A DNA stretch of 64,000 bases from an uncultured Christensenellaceae bacterium (GCA_905234985.1 CAJOJQ010000004.1:51592-115591), one strand, 5' to 3'; shown: positions 1 to 10,187, numbered from the stretch's first letter. Notes: generated by a model from the letters alone, not told the origin. Numbers and translations are program-made.

Positions 1-22
1 TTTTAGATCACGAAAAAAGCTG

Positions 23-51
23 TTGACAAAAAATTGAATTGGATTTATAAT
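23..51 (+). promoter_or_regulatory. Sigma-A-type promoter (TTGACA-17 bp-TATAAT) for LacI regulator 1
   Basis: TTGACA at 23-28, 17-bp spacer, TATAAT at 46-51; gene start at 92. Confidence 0.85.
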
Positions 52-62
52 GCAATTGAAAA

Positions 63-78
63 TTGTAACCGGTACCAA
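63..78. promoter_or_regulatory. LacI-type operator, imperfect copy (TTGTAACCGGTACCAA)
   Basis: 14/16 match to the perfect palindrome at 1089-1104; lies just downstream of the -10 box. Confidence 0.8.
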
Positions 79-91
79 TGGAGGGAATATC

Positions 92-1072
92 ATGGCTGTA
101 ACGATTCGGGATGTGGCGCGCCACGCGGGCGTATCAGTGGCGACGGTGTCCCGTTATCTGAACAACAGCCCTCTGATTGCCCAGGATTCCCGGGAAAAGG
201 TGCGCCGCAGCATTGAGGAACTGCGCTATGAACCGAATTTCCTGGCCCGGAATATGCTCACCAAGCAGTCCCAGTCCATCGCCTTTGTGATCGAGGAATC
301 CAGCCCGGAAACCTACGGGAACGAGAACTATCTTCGCATCCAGTACGGCGTGGAGCAGGCCCTTGCCCAGCACGGCTATTATCTCATGATCATTTCGGTC
401 AGGCGGAGCGACCATTTTCAGAGCCTGAAAAAGGTGATCCTGGAAAACCGGATCGACGGCGTGATCCTGCCCGTGCAGATGGCAAGCAAAAGCCTGGTGC
501 GGTTTTTGCGGGAAAAGCAGACGCCTTTCGTGGTGATCGGTCGGACGGACCTAGGCAGTTGGGTGGATATCGACAACGTCAGCGGGGGACGGGCGGCGGC
601 GGAAGCCCTGCTGCAAACCGGCGCGCGGGACGTGTGCTTCATTGGCAACGGCGAGGAAAAGGTTTTTGTCCGCGAGCGCGCCGAAGGGTTCCGCGCCGCG
701 GCGGAAGCAAGCGGCGCGAAGATCGCCATGCGGCTGGATTGCCCGGCTTCCGCGGAGGCGGGCCGGGAGATCGGGCGCGGGGACGGGCTGAATGAAGGGT
801 ATGTGGTATCCGATAACGTGACGGCTTTCGGGCTGCTGCAGGGCTTGAGGGAGCGGGATATTTCCGTTCCCGGCCAGGTGCAGGTCATTTCTTTTGACGA
901 TGGAATCATTGCGCAGCTGTGCGCGCCGAAGCTGACGGTGGTGGATATTGACGTTCATCAATTGGGCGTCTGGGCCGCGGAGCTGCTGTATCAGCAGCTT
1001 CAATCCGCCGCCGACGCGGACCAGCAACGGCTCTTGCCGGTTCGTTTAATTCGCCGCGCCAGCAGTCGCTGA
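92..1072 (+). CDS. LacI family transcriptional regulator
   Basis: N-terminal HTH MAVTIRDVARHAGVSVATVSRYLN and periplasmic-binding-like effector domain; ATG at 92 is preferred over the upstream ORF start. Confidence 0.95.
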   Translation: MAVTIRDVARHAGVSVATVSRYLNNSPLIAQDSREKVRRSIEELRYEPNFLARNMLTKQSQSIAFVIEESSPETYGNENYLRIQYGVEQALAQHGYYLMIISVRRSDHFQSLKKVILENRIDGVILPVQMASKSLVRFLREKQTPFVVIGRTDLGSWVDIDNVSGGRAAAEALLQTGARDVCFIGNGEEKVFVRERAEGFRAAAEASGAKIAMRLDCPASAEAGREIGRGDGLNEGYVVSDNVTAFGLLQGLRERDISVPGQVQVISFDDGIIAQLCAPKLTVVDIDVHQLGVWAAELLYQQLQSAADADQQRLLPVRLIRRASSR

Positions 1073-1088
1073 TTTATTTTTCTCCAAT

Positions 1089-1104
1089 TTGTAACCGGTT
1101 ACAA
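1089..1104. promoter_or_regulatory. LacI-type operator, perfect palindrome TTGTAACCGGTTACAA
   Basis: 16-bp perfect palindrome with central CG, upstream of the ABC binding-protein gene. Confidence 0.85.
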
Positions 1105-1180
1105 TGAAAGGAGGGGCAGAAAAACCGGCCGTTTCAACCGTAAACCGAACGACGAAAACGAAGATCAAGGAGGCTTTTCC

Positions 1181-2395
1181 ATGAAAAAACTGACGGCTGT
1201 GCTGCTCGCGCTTGCGATGATCCTGACTGTGGCCTGCTCCGCCCTGGCGGAAACGGAAATCACATTCTGGCACACGTACAGCGAAGGCGAAGAAAAAACG
1301 TTCCTCGAACAGGTATTGCCCGCTTTCGAGGCCGCTTACCCCGAAATCAAGGTGAACCCCATTCGGATGCCCTACGAAGGGCTGAATCAGCAGATCATTA
1401 CCGCCGTGGCCGGTGAAACCGCGCCGGACCTGGTGCGGATGGACATTACCTGGGTGGCCCAGTTCGCAAAACTCGGCGCGCTGCTGCCCATCGACGAAAT
1501 GGAAGGCTCCGCCGAGGTGCTTGCCGACGCGCTGCCCGGCCCCATGGCCACCACGGTGTACCAGGGAAAGCACTACGGCGTACCCATGAACACCAATACC
1601 ACCACCGGCGTGTTCAATTTAGAACGGCTGAAGGAGCTGGGCTTTGACGCGCCGCCCGCCACCCTGGACGAGCTGCTGGCTGCCGCCGACAAGGCCGACC
1701 CCGCCAACGAAAAATGGCTGTTTGCCGTGCAGGGTTCCTTTAACTGGGCCATGCTGCCCTTTATCTGGACCCTGGGCGGCTCCATTACCGACGGCGATTT
1801 CACCACCGCCACCGGGTATCTCAACAGCGAAGCCACGGTGAATGCCCTGGAAACCATCAAAGCCTGGATGGATGAAAAGATCATCAGCACCTCCGTGCTG
1901 GGCGAGGAACCCGGCACCTGGGGCGGCATTGAAGCGGGCAATTACGCCATGGTGGTGGAAGGCCCCTGGTTCTACAGCGCGGGCGAAGCGAAGCCCAATT
2001 TCCCCTCCGCGCCCATTCCCGCCTATGAAGGCCGCAGCATTTCCATCGTGGGCGGCGAAGACCTGGTGATGCTGAAAGGCACCCGGCACCAGGAAGCGGC
2101 CTGGACGTTCATGAAGTTCATGCTCAGCGAAGAAGCCCAGATCCCCATGGTCAACGCCGGCATGATCCCCACCATGGCGAGCAACCTGGACAAGGTGGAT
2201 ACTTCCGCGTCTCCCTGGATGGACGCGTATCTGGAGCAGCTGAAAACCGCCGCGCCCCGCACGCCGTCCGCCGAGTGGCCCTCCATCGAAGAAGTGCTGA
2301 ACACCGCCTTTGAAAGCGCCCTGCGCGGCGTGGTTTCCGCCCAGGAAGCTCTGGACGCCGCCGCCGCCGAAATCGACGCGCTGCTTGCAAAGTAA
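1181..2395 (+). CDS. Sugar ABC transporter extracellular solute-binding protein
   Basis: Signal peptide MKKLTAVLLALAMILTVACSALA, then SBP family 1 fold (ITFWHTYSEGEEKTFLEQVLPAFEAAYP). Confidence 0.93.
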   Translation: MKKLTAVLLALAMILTVACSALAETEITFWHTYSEGEEKTFLEQVLPAFEAAYPEIKVNPIRMPYEGLNQQIITAVAGETAPDLVRMDITWVAQFAKLGALLPIDEMEGSAEVLADALPGPMATTVYQGKHYGVPMNTNTTTGVFNLERLKELGFDAPPATLDELLAAADKADPANEKWLFAVQGSFNWAMLPFIWTLGGSITDGDFTTATGYLNSEATVNALETIKAWMDEKIISTSVLGEEPGTWGGIEAGNYAMVVEGPWFYSAGEAKPNFPSAPIPAYEGRSISIVGGEDLVMLKGTRHQEAAWTFMKFMLSEEAQIPMVNAGMIPTMASNLDKVDTSASPWMDAYLEQLKTAAPRTPSAEWPSIEEVLNTAFESALRGVVSAQEALDAAAAEIDALLAK

Positions 2396-2417
2396 ACCGT
2401 TATAAAGTAAACTTGGA

Positions 2418-2443
2418 GGAGAGGAAGAACCGGCTTCCTCTCC
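2418..2443 (+). other. Intercistronic hairpin between SBP and permease
   Basis: GGAGAGGAAG - AACCGG - CTTCCTCTCC, 10-bp perfect stem. Confidence 0.7.
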
Positions 2444-2466
2444 CTCCTATTCTTGCGGAAAGGGGA

Positions 2467-3357
2467 ATGACCATGCGGAAGGGAATCCGTCAGTGGGAGC
2501 AGGCGCTGCCGTTCGTCGCGCCTGCGCTGATCCTGCTTTGCATGTTCGTGCTGTATCCGCTGGCACGGAACATTCAAATCAGCTTTTCCGATTACGATAT
2601 ACTGGCGAATCGGATCACGGCGTCTGTGGGCCTGGGCCATTATCAGGCGCTGTTCCAAAGCAAGCGGTATCTGCTCGCCCTGCGGAACACCTTGCTTTAC
2701 GCCCTGGTAACGGTGCCCGGCCAAATGTTTTTGGGCCTGGTGCTGGCGTGCCTGATCAATAATATCCGGCGCGGGCAGACCGTATGCAAGGTCATTTCCT
2801 ATCTGCCGGTATTGACCAGTTGGGTGATCGTATCCCTGATTTTCCGGTATCTATTCATGTCCGGCAAGGGCGGGCTGATCAATTACGCCCTGATGCAGGT
2901 CGGCCTGCTGTCGTCGCCCGTGTCCTGGCTGCAAAACGAGTGGACGGCGAATCTGGTTCTGTGGCTGTTCGGTATTTGGAAGGGCGTGGGCTGGGTGATG
3001 GTGATTGATCTGGCCTCGCTGCAGGGCGTGCCCCGGGATCTGTACGAGGCGGCGCAGATTGATTCCGCCAACGCGGTGCAGATTTTCTTCCGGATCACCA
3101 TCCCCATGGTGCGCAACACCACGCTGTATCTGCTCACCGTGCTGACCATCGGCGCGTTCGGCGCGTACATCCACGTGATGATGATCACGGAGGGCGCGCC
3201 GCTGGGCACCACCAACGAGCTGATGAATTTCATGTACGACACGGCGTTTTCCAAGTATGAATTCGGTTCCGCCGCCGCGCAAAGCGTGCTGATGGGCCTG
3301 ATGATCTTCCTGCTGACGCTGATTCAGCGGCGGGTCACAACCGAAATGGTCAATTGA
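2467..3357 (+). CDS. Sugar ABC transporter permease (MalF-type)
   Basis: Multiple TM segments and EAA motif EAAQIDSANAVQIFFRITIPM; start at 2467 or 2473. Confidence 0.92.
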   Translation: MTMRKGIRQWEQALPFVAPALILLCMFVLYPLARNIQISFSDYDILANRITASVGLGHYQALFQSKRYLLALRNTLLYALVTVPGQMFLGLVLACLINNIRRGQTVCKVISYLPVLTSWVIVSLIFRYLFMSGKGGLINYALMQVGLLSSPVSWLQNEWTANLVLWLFGIWKGVGWVMVIDLASLQGVPRDLYEAAQIDSANAVQIFFRITIPMVRNTTLYLLTVLTIGAFGAYIHVMMITEGAPLGTTNELMNFMYDTAFSKYEFGSAAAQSVLMGLMIFLLTLIQRRVTTEMVN

Positions 3358-3373
3358 CGGGAGGCGCTGGAGG

Positions 3374-4216
3374 ATGCTTCAAAAATGCGTAGGGGCGCTG
3401 AAAAAAGCGCCGTCCCGGCTGCTGCTGCTGGCCTTCATGGCTTCGGCGCTGATTCCCTTCTTCTACATGACCGCCACGGCCATGACGCCCCAGGCGTTCA
3501 CACTGCCCTATCCGCCCATCCTGTTTCCCCAGCGGTTCTATCTGGATAATTTCGCGGAAGCCTGGGGTTCCAATCATTTTTCGGATTATTTTCTCAACAG
3601 CGTCCTGGTCAGCCTCATTTCCACCGTGCTGATCATCCTGGTTTCCTCCCTGGCGGGGTACGGCTTCGCGCGCATCGCGTTCCCGGGGAAAAACATCCTG
3701 TTCATGATCCTCATGTTCAGCATGATGGTGCCCACGCTGACCAATCTGCTGCCCCAGTTCCTTTTGATTAAAGGCCTGAAGCTGATGGATAAGTATACCG
3801 GCCTGATCCTGACCTATTTGGGCACCGGCATCGCCGCCAATACCTTCTTTCTGCGGAGCAGCTTTTTGTCCGTTCCCCACGCGCTGGAGGAATCGGTGGT
3901 GATCGACGGCGGGGGACACTGGACGATTTGGCTGCATATTGCGATGCCGCTTTCCGCGCCCGCCGTGGGCACGTTCACCATCATGGCGTTTTCCAACGTC
4001 TGGGACGAGTTTCTGTATGCCCTGACGATCATCAAAAGCCCCGCCAAGCGGACGCTGCCCATCGCCCTGCGCATGTTCCAGGGGCAGAACGTGAACAACT
4101 GGAGCCTGATTTTCGCGGCGTCCCTCATCGCGCTGCTGCCCATCCTGCTGGTGTATATCACCATGCAAAAACAACTCATTCGTGGCGGAATCACGGATGG
4201 CATGCTGAAGGAATGA
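3374..4216 (+). CDS. Carbohydrate ABC transporter permease (MalG-type)
   Basis: TM segments; EAA-like loop EESVVIDGGGHWTIWLHIAMPL; C-terminal RGGITDGMLKE. Confidence 0.92.
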   Translation: MLQKCVGALKKAPSRLLLLAFMASALIPFFYMTATAMTPQAFTLPYPPILFPQRFYLDNFAEAWGSNHFSDYFLNSVLVSLISTVLIILVSSLAGYGFARIAFPGKNILFMILMFSMMVPTLTNLLPQFLLIKGLKLMDKYTGLILTYLGTGIAANTFFLRSSFLSVPHALEESVVIDGGGHWTIWLHIAMPLSAPAVGTFTIMAFSNVWDEFLYALTIIKSPAKRTLPIALRMFQGQNVNNWSLIFAASLIALLPILLVYITMQKQLIRGGITDGMLKE

Positions 4217-4220
4217 TCGT

Positions 4221-5912
4221 ATGAAATGGATTCACAGTGTACAGGCCCCCTGGCTTCTGTCCGACCGGCCCGACGCGTTCACCCTCCGCTGCTGGGCGGA
4301 GCCGGGGGCGTTTGTTTCCATGCGCGCGTATTACAGCGATCCCTATGATTATTTGCCCGGGCCGGGAAAAAAGCTGAATTGGGCGGCGGCGGAGATGGCG
4401 CTGCTGGTCAGAACCGAGGACTATGAGGTGTGGACGGGGGAAGTGCCGGTGCCCACCCGCAAGCTGGCCTATCATTTCCGGGCGGAGGACGGCGCGGGGC
4501 GCGTCTTCTGGCTGGGCCGGAAAGGCATGGCCGACCGGCAGAGCGAAACGGACAATTTTCGCATCGGGTATCATTTTGGGGAAGACCGGCTTCCCGCGTG
4601 GAGCGGCAAATCCGTCTGGTATCAGATTTTTCCCGATCGCTTTTTCGGCGGCCCGGAAACGGGCGGTTTTGTGCCCACCACGAAAAACGTGTGGGGCGGC
4701 ACCCTGGAGGGGATTCGGCAGAAAATCCCGTATCTTCGGGAACTGGGCGTCACGGGCGTTTATTTGAACCCCGTCTTTTCCAGCCCGTCCAATCACCGCT
4801 ACGACACGCTGGATTACACAAGAGTGGACGCGCGGCTCGGCACAAACGAGGATTTGATTCGGCTGGCGGAGGAACTGCACTGCGGCGGCCTTCGGCTGAT
4901 GCTGGACGGCGTTTTTAACCATGCCAGCGACCGGCATCCCTTCTTTCAGGACGTGAAGGCCCGGGGGGAGCGCTCGCCCTATCGGCGCTGGTTTTTGATT
5001 CATGATTTGCGGGCGCTGATGACGGAACCGACAGAAGCGCTGACGCCTGAACGGATGAAAAAAAATCCGCCCTACGAATGCTTCGCCTACGCCGCGTGCA
5101 TGCCCAAGTGGAACACGGAGCTTCCGGCGGTGCAGGACTATCTGATCGGCGCGGCGGAGCAATGGACGCGGGCTTTGAACCTGGACGCGTGGCGGCTGGA
5201 CGTTCCAGACGAAGTCAGCCCCGCCTTCCTGCGCGCTTTCCGAAGAAGGATTCGGGCGATTCAGCCGGAATGTCTGATCATCGGCGAAATCTGGACGGAC
5301 CCCACCGGCTGGACGCAGACCGGGCTGTTTGACGGCACCATGGATTATCCGCTCTATGACGCGGTTTCCCGTTTCCTGCTCAAAGGGGATATGGACGCTT
5401 TCGCCTTCTGCGAAGCCATGAACCGGCGGGAAGGGCTGATGACCCGGAGCATGCAGCGGAACCAAATGCTGTTTATCGGCAATCACGACCTGCCCCGGTG
5501 CCTGACTCTGGCAGGGGGAGACGCTGAACGGATCCGGGCAGCCTGGGCCTTGCTTTGCCTCATGGACGGCGAACTGAACCTGTATTACGGGGATGAACGG
5601 GCCATGCAGGGCGGGGAAGACCCCGCCAACCGCGGCGTGATGCGGTGGGACGGGCGGGACGCGGCGCTGGAAATGCAACGGTTCACCCGGGAAACGCTGG
5701 CGCTGCGAAAGCGCTTGCTGTCCTCCGGCTTGACGGACGTACGCTTTGAAGCGCTGCGCCCGGATACGGCCCGCATCCGCTTGATTCGCGGGCATACGGA
5801 ATACGCGCTCTTCCTGACGGGAGGACGGGAAACGCGCCGCCTGCCGGAACCGCCGGACGGGCGGTTGCTGCTGGGCGGAGAACGGTTTGCCTTATGGGAA
5901 AAATCGGTCTGA
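4221..5912 (+). CDS. GH13 alpha-glycosidase / neopullulanase-like
   Basis: GH13 motifs GVFNH, LDAWRLDVPDEV, IIGEIW, IGNHD. Confidence 0.92.
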   Translation: MKWIHSVQAPWLLSDRPDAFTLRCWAEPGAFVSMRAYYSDPYDYLPGPGKKLNWAAAEMALLVRTEDYEVWTGEVPVPTRKLAYHFRAEDGAGRVFWLGRKGMADRQSETDNFRIGYHFGEDRLPAWSGKSVWYQIFPDRFFGGPETGGFVPTTKNVWGGTLEGIRQKIPYLRELGVTGVYLNPVFSSPSNHRYDTLDYTRVDARLGTNEDLIRLAEELHCGGLRLMLDGVFNHASDRHPFFQDVKARGERSPYRRWFLIHDLRALMTEPTEALTPERMKKNPPYECFAYAACMPKWNTELPAVQDYLIGAAEQWTRALNLDAWRLDVPDEVSPAFLRAFRRRIRAIQPECLIIGEIWTDPTGWTQTGLFDGTMDYPLYDAVSRFLLKGDMDAFAFCEAMNRREGLMTRSMQRNQMLFIGNHDLPRCLTLAGGDAERIRAAWALLCLMDGELNLYYGDERAMQGGEDPANRGVMRWDGRDAALEMQRFTRETLALRKRLLSSGLTDVRFEALRPDTARIRLIRGHTEYALFLTGGRETRRLPEPPDGRLLLGGERFALWEKSV

Positions 5913-5918
5913 AATCAA

Positions 5919-8228
5919 TCAGATCAACCGCCATTCTCCCGCTTCGCCTTCCGGGATCACCCATTCCCTGCCGTTCCCGCGCAGACGAACGGCTTTCTTT
6001 CCGCCGCGCCGGATGGTAAGATATGTCAAAAGGCCGTCGGAAAAATCAAAGCTCACCGTTACGCCGCCGGGCGCGCGAAAACCGCGAACGCTGCCCGTTT
6101 TCCAGGCGCGCGGCAGCGCGGGCAGCACTGTGATCCAGCCGTCCCTTTCCTGCAGGAGCATTTGGCCGATCGCCGCGCAGGCCCCGAAGTTCCCGTCGAT
6201 CTGAAAAGGCGGATGAGCGTCCAGGAGGCTGATGTAGCTTCCGCCGTGGTTCAGGTTGCAGGCGGTTCCCGCTTCCACGGGCTGCAATTGGCGGCGCAGC
6301 AGGCGCAGCGCGTGTTCGCCGTCCCCAAGGCGCGCCCATGCCGCGGCTTTCCAGGCCAGGCTCCAGCCCGTCCCCTCGTCTCCGCGCAGAAGAAGGGATT
6401 GCCGGGCTGCTTCACACAGCTTTTCCTCCGTGCTTTCCCCCGGATACAGGGCGTACAGGTGCGAAATATGCCTGTGGTCCGGTTCGATCTCCGAATATTC
6501 TTTCTCCCACTCAAGAACCTGGCCCTGGCTGCCGGTTTGAAGGGGGGCCAGCCTGGCAAGGGCTGCCTCCGCTTCCCGGGCCATGGGTTCTTTTTGGTTA
6601 AGGCGGCGCAGGATCAGCAGGTAGTTGTTGAATACCTCCCCCATGATTTGGGTGGTCATGGCGGCGCGGGCGGAAACCCGGCATTTTTGGCCCTGATACC
6701 GGAAGCGGTTTTCCGGGGAAACCGCCGGGGCGATGGTCAAATACCCGTCCTGATCCACTGCCGCCGTATCCAGGAAAAACCGGACGGCCAGCCGATGCGG
6801 CTCCAGCGCCCAGCCCCGCAGAAAATCATCGTCCGGCTGATAGCGGTCATGCTCCATGAGATGGCGGAGCAGCCAGCCCAGCCCCAGGGGCCAGAACGCG
6901 CAGCCCGCAAAGCCGCTGTACTGTTCCCCTACGGGATTGGTCAGCCGCCACAGGTCGGTGTTGTGATGGGCCACGGCTCCTTTGGCTCCATAGTGCGTCC
7001 CGGCGGTGCGCCGGCCTGTTTTGCACAAATCGGCGATCAGCTGAAAAAGCGGCTGGCACAATTCCTGCAGGGCCGCCTGCTCCGCCGCCCAGTAATTCAT
7101 CTGGGTATTGATGTTGATGGTGTAATTGCAGCTCCAGATGGCCCGGAGATCCTGGCTCCAGACGCCCTGCAGGTTTGCCGGTTCCCCGCCGGGCCGGGAG
7201 GAAGCGATGAGCAGATACCGCCCGAACTGGTACAGCAAAGCGAACAGCCCCATATCGTCCTCCCGGGGATTGCGCAGGCGCTCATCCGTGGGGATGCGGT
7301 CATAGGGGCCGTCCCCCAGGGTCAGACAGACCCTGCTGAACAGGGCCTGGTGATCCGCCGTGTGCCGGGACAGGGCCGATGACCAATCAAGTCCCGCCGT
7401 TTTCTCCGCGTCCTTTTGGCACAAATCCTTTTCATCCAGGCCGTCCGTAAAGGGCTGACGCTCAAAGCCGTTGAAGCTGGTGCGGGCGAACACGCGGATC
7501 TCCGCCGCGTTCGCCCCTTCCACCCGCAGGCCGCCGGGGCAGGGGAATACCCGGCCGCCCTCCGCGGCCACGGATACAAGCACCCTGGCGCGCATGCCCC
7601 GTTTTTCCGGCGCGACTTCATACTGAATGGGAGTATCGCAGGGGATGTAAGAGGGCGCCACGTTGGAAGGGGCTTCTAAATCCATCCAGAGCAGGTGATC
7701 CCGCGCTTCCGTCTTTCCCCGCAGCGGGGTTCTGAGCAGGACGTTTAGGCGCAAAGCGCCGGGCTGATCCGCCGTTACGCGCAGGAAAAGCGCCTGATCG
7801 GGATAGGAAAGAAAGGCGGAGCGGGTATAGCCCACGCCGTTCAGCACGTACGCCGTTTCATGCACCGCCTGATCCAGCCGCAGCCGCCGGGTCAGCTTTT
7901 GCGCTTCCCCGGAACCGTGATGGCAAAGCAGCAAATCCCCCAGGGGCAGATAGCTTTGGGTGAAGCTCCCCATCAATTTGTCCTCTGCCAATGCCTGCGC
8001 TCCGAGGAAATCTCCCTTCAAAGCCATATCCCGGGCCTTCGGATAATAAGCCGCCGCGCCGGGCCGGTCGGTTTCCCTGGGATAACCGGACCAGAACGTT
8101 TCCTCGTTCAGGGCGATCCGTTCCTCCCGGCCTCCGCCGAACAGCATGGCCCCCATCCGCCCGTTGCCGATGGGCAGCGCTTCCTCCCAGTGCTTCGCCG
8201 GTTCGCGCATCCAAATCTGCGTATCCAT
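5919..8228 (-). CDS. GH95-family glycoside hydrolase (alpha-L-fucosidase/galactosidase-like)
   Basis: N-terminal motif EALPIGNGRMGAMLFGG...LNEETFWSGYP; ININTQMNYWAAE. Confidence 0.9.
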   Translation of the reverse strand: MDTQIWMREPAKHWEEALPIGNGRMGAMLFGGGREERIALNEETFWSGYPRETDRPGAAAYYPKARDMALKGDFLGAQALAEDKLMGSFTQSYLPLGDLLLCHHGSGEAQKLTRRLRLDQAVHETAYVLNGVGYTRSAFLSYPDQALFLRVTADQPGALRLNVLLRTPLRGKTEARDHLLWMDLEAPSNVAPSYIPCDTPIQYEVAPEKRGMRARVLVSVAAEGGRVFPCPGGLRVEGANAAEIRVFARTSFNGFERQPFTDGLDEKDLCQKDAEKTAGLDWSSALSRHTADHQALFSRVCLTLGDGPYDRIPTDERLRNPREDDMGLFALLYQFGRYLLIASSRPGGEPANLQGVWSQDLRAIWSCNYTININTQMNYWAAEQAALQELCQPLFQLIADLCKTGRRTAGTHYGAKGAVAHHNTDLWRLTNPVGEQYSGFAGCAFWPLGLGWLLRHLMEHDRYQPDDDFLRGWALEPHRLAVRFFLDTAAVDQDGYLTIAPAVSPENRFRYQGQKCRVSARAAMTTQIMGEVFNNYLLILRRLNQKEPMAREAEAALARLAPLQTGSQGQVLEWEKEYSEIEPDHRHISHLYALYPGESTEEKLCEAARQSLLLRGDEGTGWSLAWKAAAWARLGDGEHALRLLRRQLQPVEAGTACNLNHGGSYISLLDAHPPFQIDGNFGACAAIGQMLLQERDGWITVLPALPRAWKTGSVRGFRAPGGVTVSFDFSDGLLTYLTIRRGGKKAVRLRGNGREWVIPEGEAGEWRLI

Positions 8229-8272
8229 GGCTTTCTTCCTTTTTCGTGAAAGTCACGCCGCATATGAACAGC

Positions 8273-8298
8273 TTGCCCCTCCCGACCGGGAGGGGCAA
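8273..8298 (-). other. Intercistronic hairpin
   Basis: TTGCCCCTCCC-GACC-GGGAGGGGCAA, 11-bp perfect stem between permease and GH95 genes. Confidence 0.7.
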
Positions 8299-8320
8299 AA
8301 GCGGCGTATAGAAGCTGTGA

Positions 8321-9160
8321 TCATCCTTTTACCGCGCCCGCGGTCACGCCGTCCATCAGATACCGGTTGAAGAACAGGAACAGCAGAAAGACGGGAATCA
8401 GCGACAGGGTGGACATGGCGAACATGGGGCCGAAATTGGTGCCCTGAGCGTCCGCGAAGCCCTTGATCGCCAGGGACACGGTGTACAGCGCCGGTTTGCT
8501 CAAATAGAGCAGGGGACCCATGTAATCATCCCAGATCCAATAGAAGGAAATCACGATGGTGGTGATGATGGACGGGTAAAGCAGCGGCAGCACGATGCGG
8601 GTGAAGATGGAATACTTGTTGCACCCGTCGATCATGGCGGCTTCGTCCAGCTCCTTGGGCAGGCCCCGAATGAACTGCATCATCATGTAAATGAAGAAGG
8701 GCCAGCCCAGGAATTTGGGAAGGATCAGGGGAATGAAGGTGCCCACAAAGTTCAGCCGGTTCCAGATGATATACTGCGGGATCATCAGCACCTGGCCGGG
8801 CAGCAGCATGGTCATGATCATGGCGGTGAACCAGAATTTCCGGCCCTGAAATTTGATCCTTGCCAGCGCGTAGGACACCATGGCCGAAGAAATCACCGTG
8901 CCCAGGGTGCCCAGGCAGGATACGATGATGGAATTGCGGAAATAGGTGGCGAAGGTCAGGCTGCCGCTGCCCTGCCAGCCGTTTGGATAGTTTTCAAACA
9001 CCCATTTGGAGGGCAGGAAAGGGGCGTTGTTGCCCAGGATTTCGCTTTTCATTTTGAAGGATGACAGGATCATCCACAGCACCGGGTAAACCATCAGCAG
9101 CCCGAAGGCGACCACGAAGAGATGGTAAATCGTATTGCGGACGGCGCGTTTCGTTTGCAT
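8321..9160 (-). CDS. Carbohydrate ABC transporter permease
   Basis: EAA motif DEAAMIDGCNKYSIFTRIVLPLL; C-terminal YLMDGVTAGAVKG. Confidence 0.93.
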   Translation of the reverse strand: MQTKRAVRNTIYHLFVVAFGLLMVYPVLWMILSSFKMKSEILGNNAPFLPSKWVFENYPNGWQGSGSLTFATYFRNSIIVSCLGTLGTVISSAMVSYALARIKFQGRKFWFTAMIMTMLLPGQVLMIPQYIIWNRLNFVGTFIPLILPKFLGWPFFIYMMMQFIRGLPKELDEAAMIDGCNKYSIFTRIVLPLLYPSIITTIVISFYWIWDDYMGPLLYLSKPALYTVSLAIKGFADAQGTNFGPMFAMSTLSLIPVFLLFLFFNRYLMDGVTAGAVKG

Positions 9161-9173
9161 TGCTTCGCCCTCC

Positions 9174-10112
9174 TCAATTCTCGTAGAACGTCCAATGGGA
9201 CGAGGTTTTGAAAATAACGCCCGTGATCGCCGCCATGATGAGCAGCATCACCCAGCTTTCGGCGCAGGCGTAGCCCATGCGCTGATACGAAAAGCCTTCC
9301 TTGAAGATGTTCAGGGCGATGTAGTTGGTGGCGTAATTCGGCCCGCCGTCGGTGATGATTTGGGCCTGGGTGAAGGTCATAAAGCCGGAAATCAGCTGCA
9401 TGATGAGGTTAAACAGAATGATGGGAGACAGAATGGGCAGGGTGATGGAAAAGAACCGCTGCACCCCGTTGGCCCCGTCGATTTCGGCGGCCTCGTAGTA
9501 ATCCCGGGGAATTTGCTTTAAGCCCGAGGCGAAAATGAGCATGGAGGAGCCGAACTGCCAGGCGTTGCACAGCACCAGGGGCACGAAAGCCCACACGGTG
9601 GAGCCGAAGAAGCTGAAATTCTTCACCCCCATGGCCTTGATCAGCGTCACCACAGGCCCGCGGCTGCCGAACAGCTGCTTCCATACCAGCGCCACGGCCA
9701 CCGAGCCGCCGATCAGAGAAGGAATGTAATATACCGCCCGGTAAAAGCCCTGCAGCCGGGTGGGCTTGGTGAGCAGCATGGCTACCAGCAAGGCGAAAAC
9801 CAGCTTCAGCGGCACGCCGATGATCACGTATTGAATGGTGACCAGCAGGGAATTGCCGAAGGTGGCGTCTTTCATGAGGTCGGCAAAGTTCTTCAGCCCC
9901 ACCCACACCGGCGCCGCGGCGATTTTATAATTGCAGAAGGAATAAAACAGGGACAGCGCCATGGGGATCATGGTCAGGCACAGGAAGCTGATCACGAAGG
10001 GAGCGGCGAAGAAATAGCCCACCACGCTTTCGTTTTGCAGGATGCTGCCCTTCCCTCTGGCGTTTCGCCCGGCTTTTGCGGCTTGCATTGCGCGACCTCC
10101 TTTGGAAAACAC
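9174..10112 (-). CDS. Sugar ABC transporter permease
   Basis: TM segments; EAAEIDGANGVQRFFSITLPILSP; start could be 10112 or 10088. Confidence 0.92.
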   Translation of the reverse strand: MFSKGGRAMQAAKAGRNARGKGSILQNESVVGYFFAAPFVISFLCLTMIPMALSLFYSFCNYKIAAAPVWVGLKNFADLMKDATFGNSLLVTIQYVIIGVPLKLVFALLVAMLLTKPTRLQGFYRAVYYIPSLIGGSVAVALVWKQLFGSRGPVVTLIKAMGVKNFSFFGSTVWAFVPLVLCNAWQFGSSMLIFASGLKQIPRDYYEAAEIDGANGVQRFFSITLPILSPIILFNLIMQLISGFMTFTQAQIITDGGPNYATNYIALNIFKEGFSYQRMGYACAESWVMLLIMAAITGVIFKTSSHWTFYEN

Positions 10113-10122
10113 GATTTGAAGA

Positions 10123-10153
10123 GGGCACCCTGAAGGAAAGGATCAGGGTGCCC
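10123..10153 (-). other. Intercistronic hairpin between SBP and permease
   Basis: GGGCACCCTGA - 9 nt - TCAGGGTGCCC, 11-bp perfect stem. Confidence 0.75.
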
Positions 10154-10187
10154 AAATACCGTTAGGGTTTATCGCCCTGACGCCGAA

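Noticed and set aside
4191-5795. 534-aa minus-strand ORF opposite the GH13 gene
   Set aside because: Antisense shadow of a high-GC gene; His/Pro/Gly/Arg-rich translation without family features.
6162-7382. 406-aa plus-strand ORF inside GH95
   Set aside because: Antisense to a well-supported GH95 gene; low-complexity composition.
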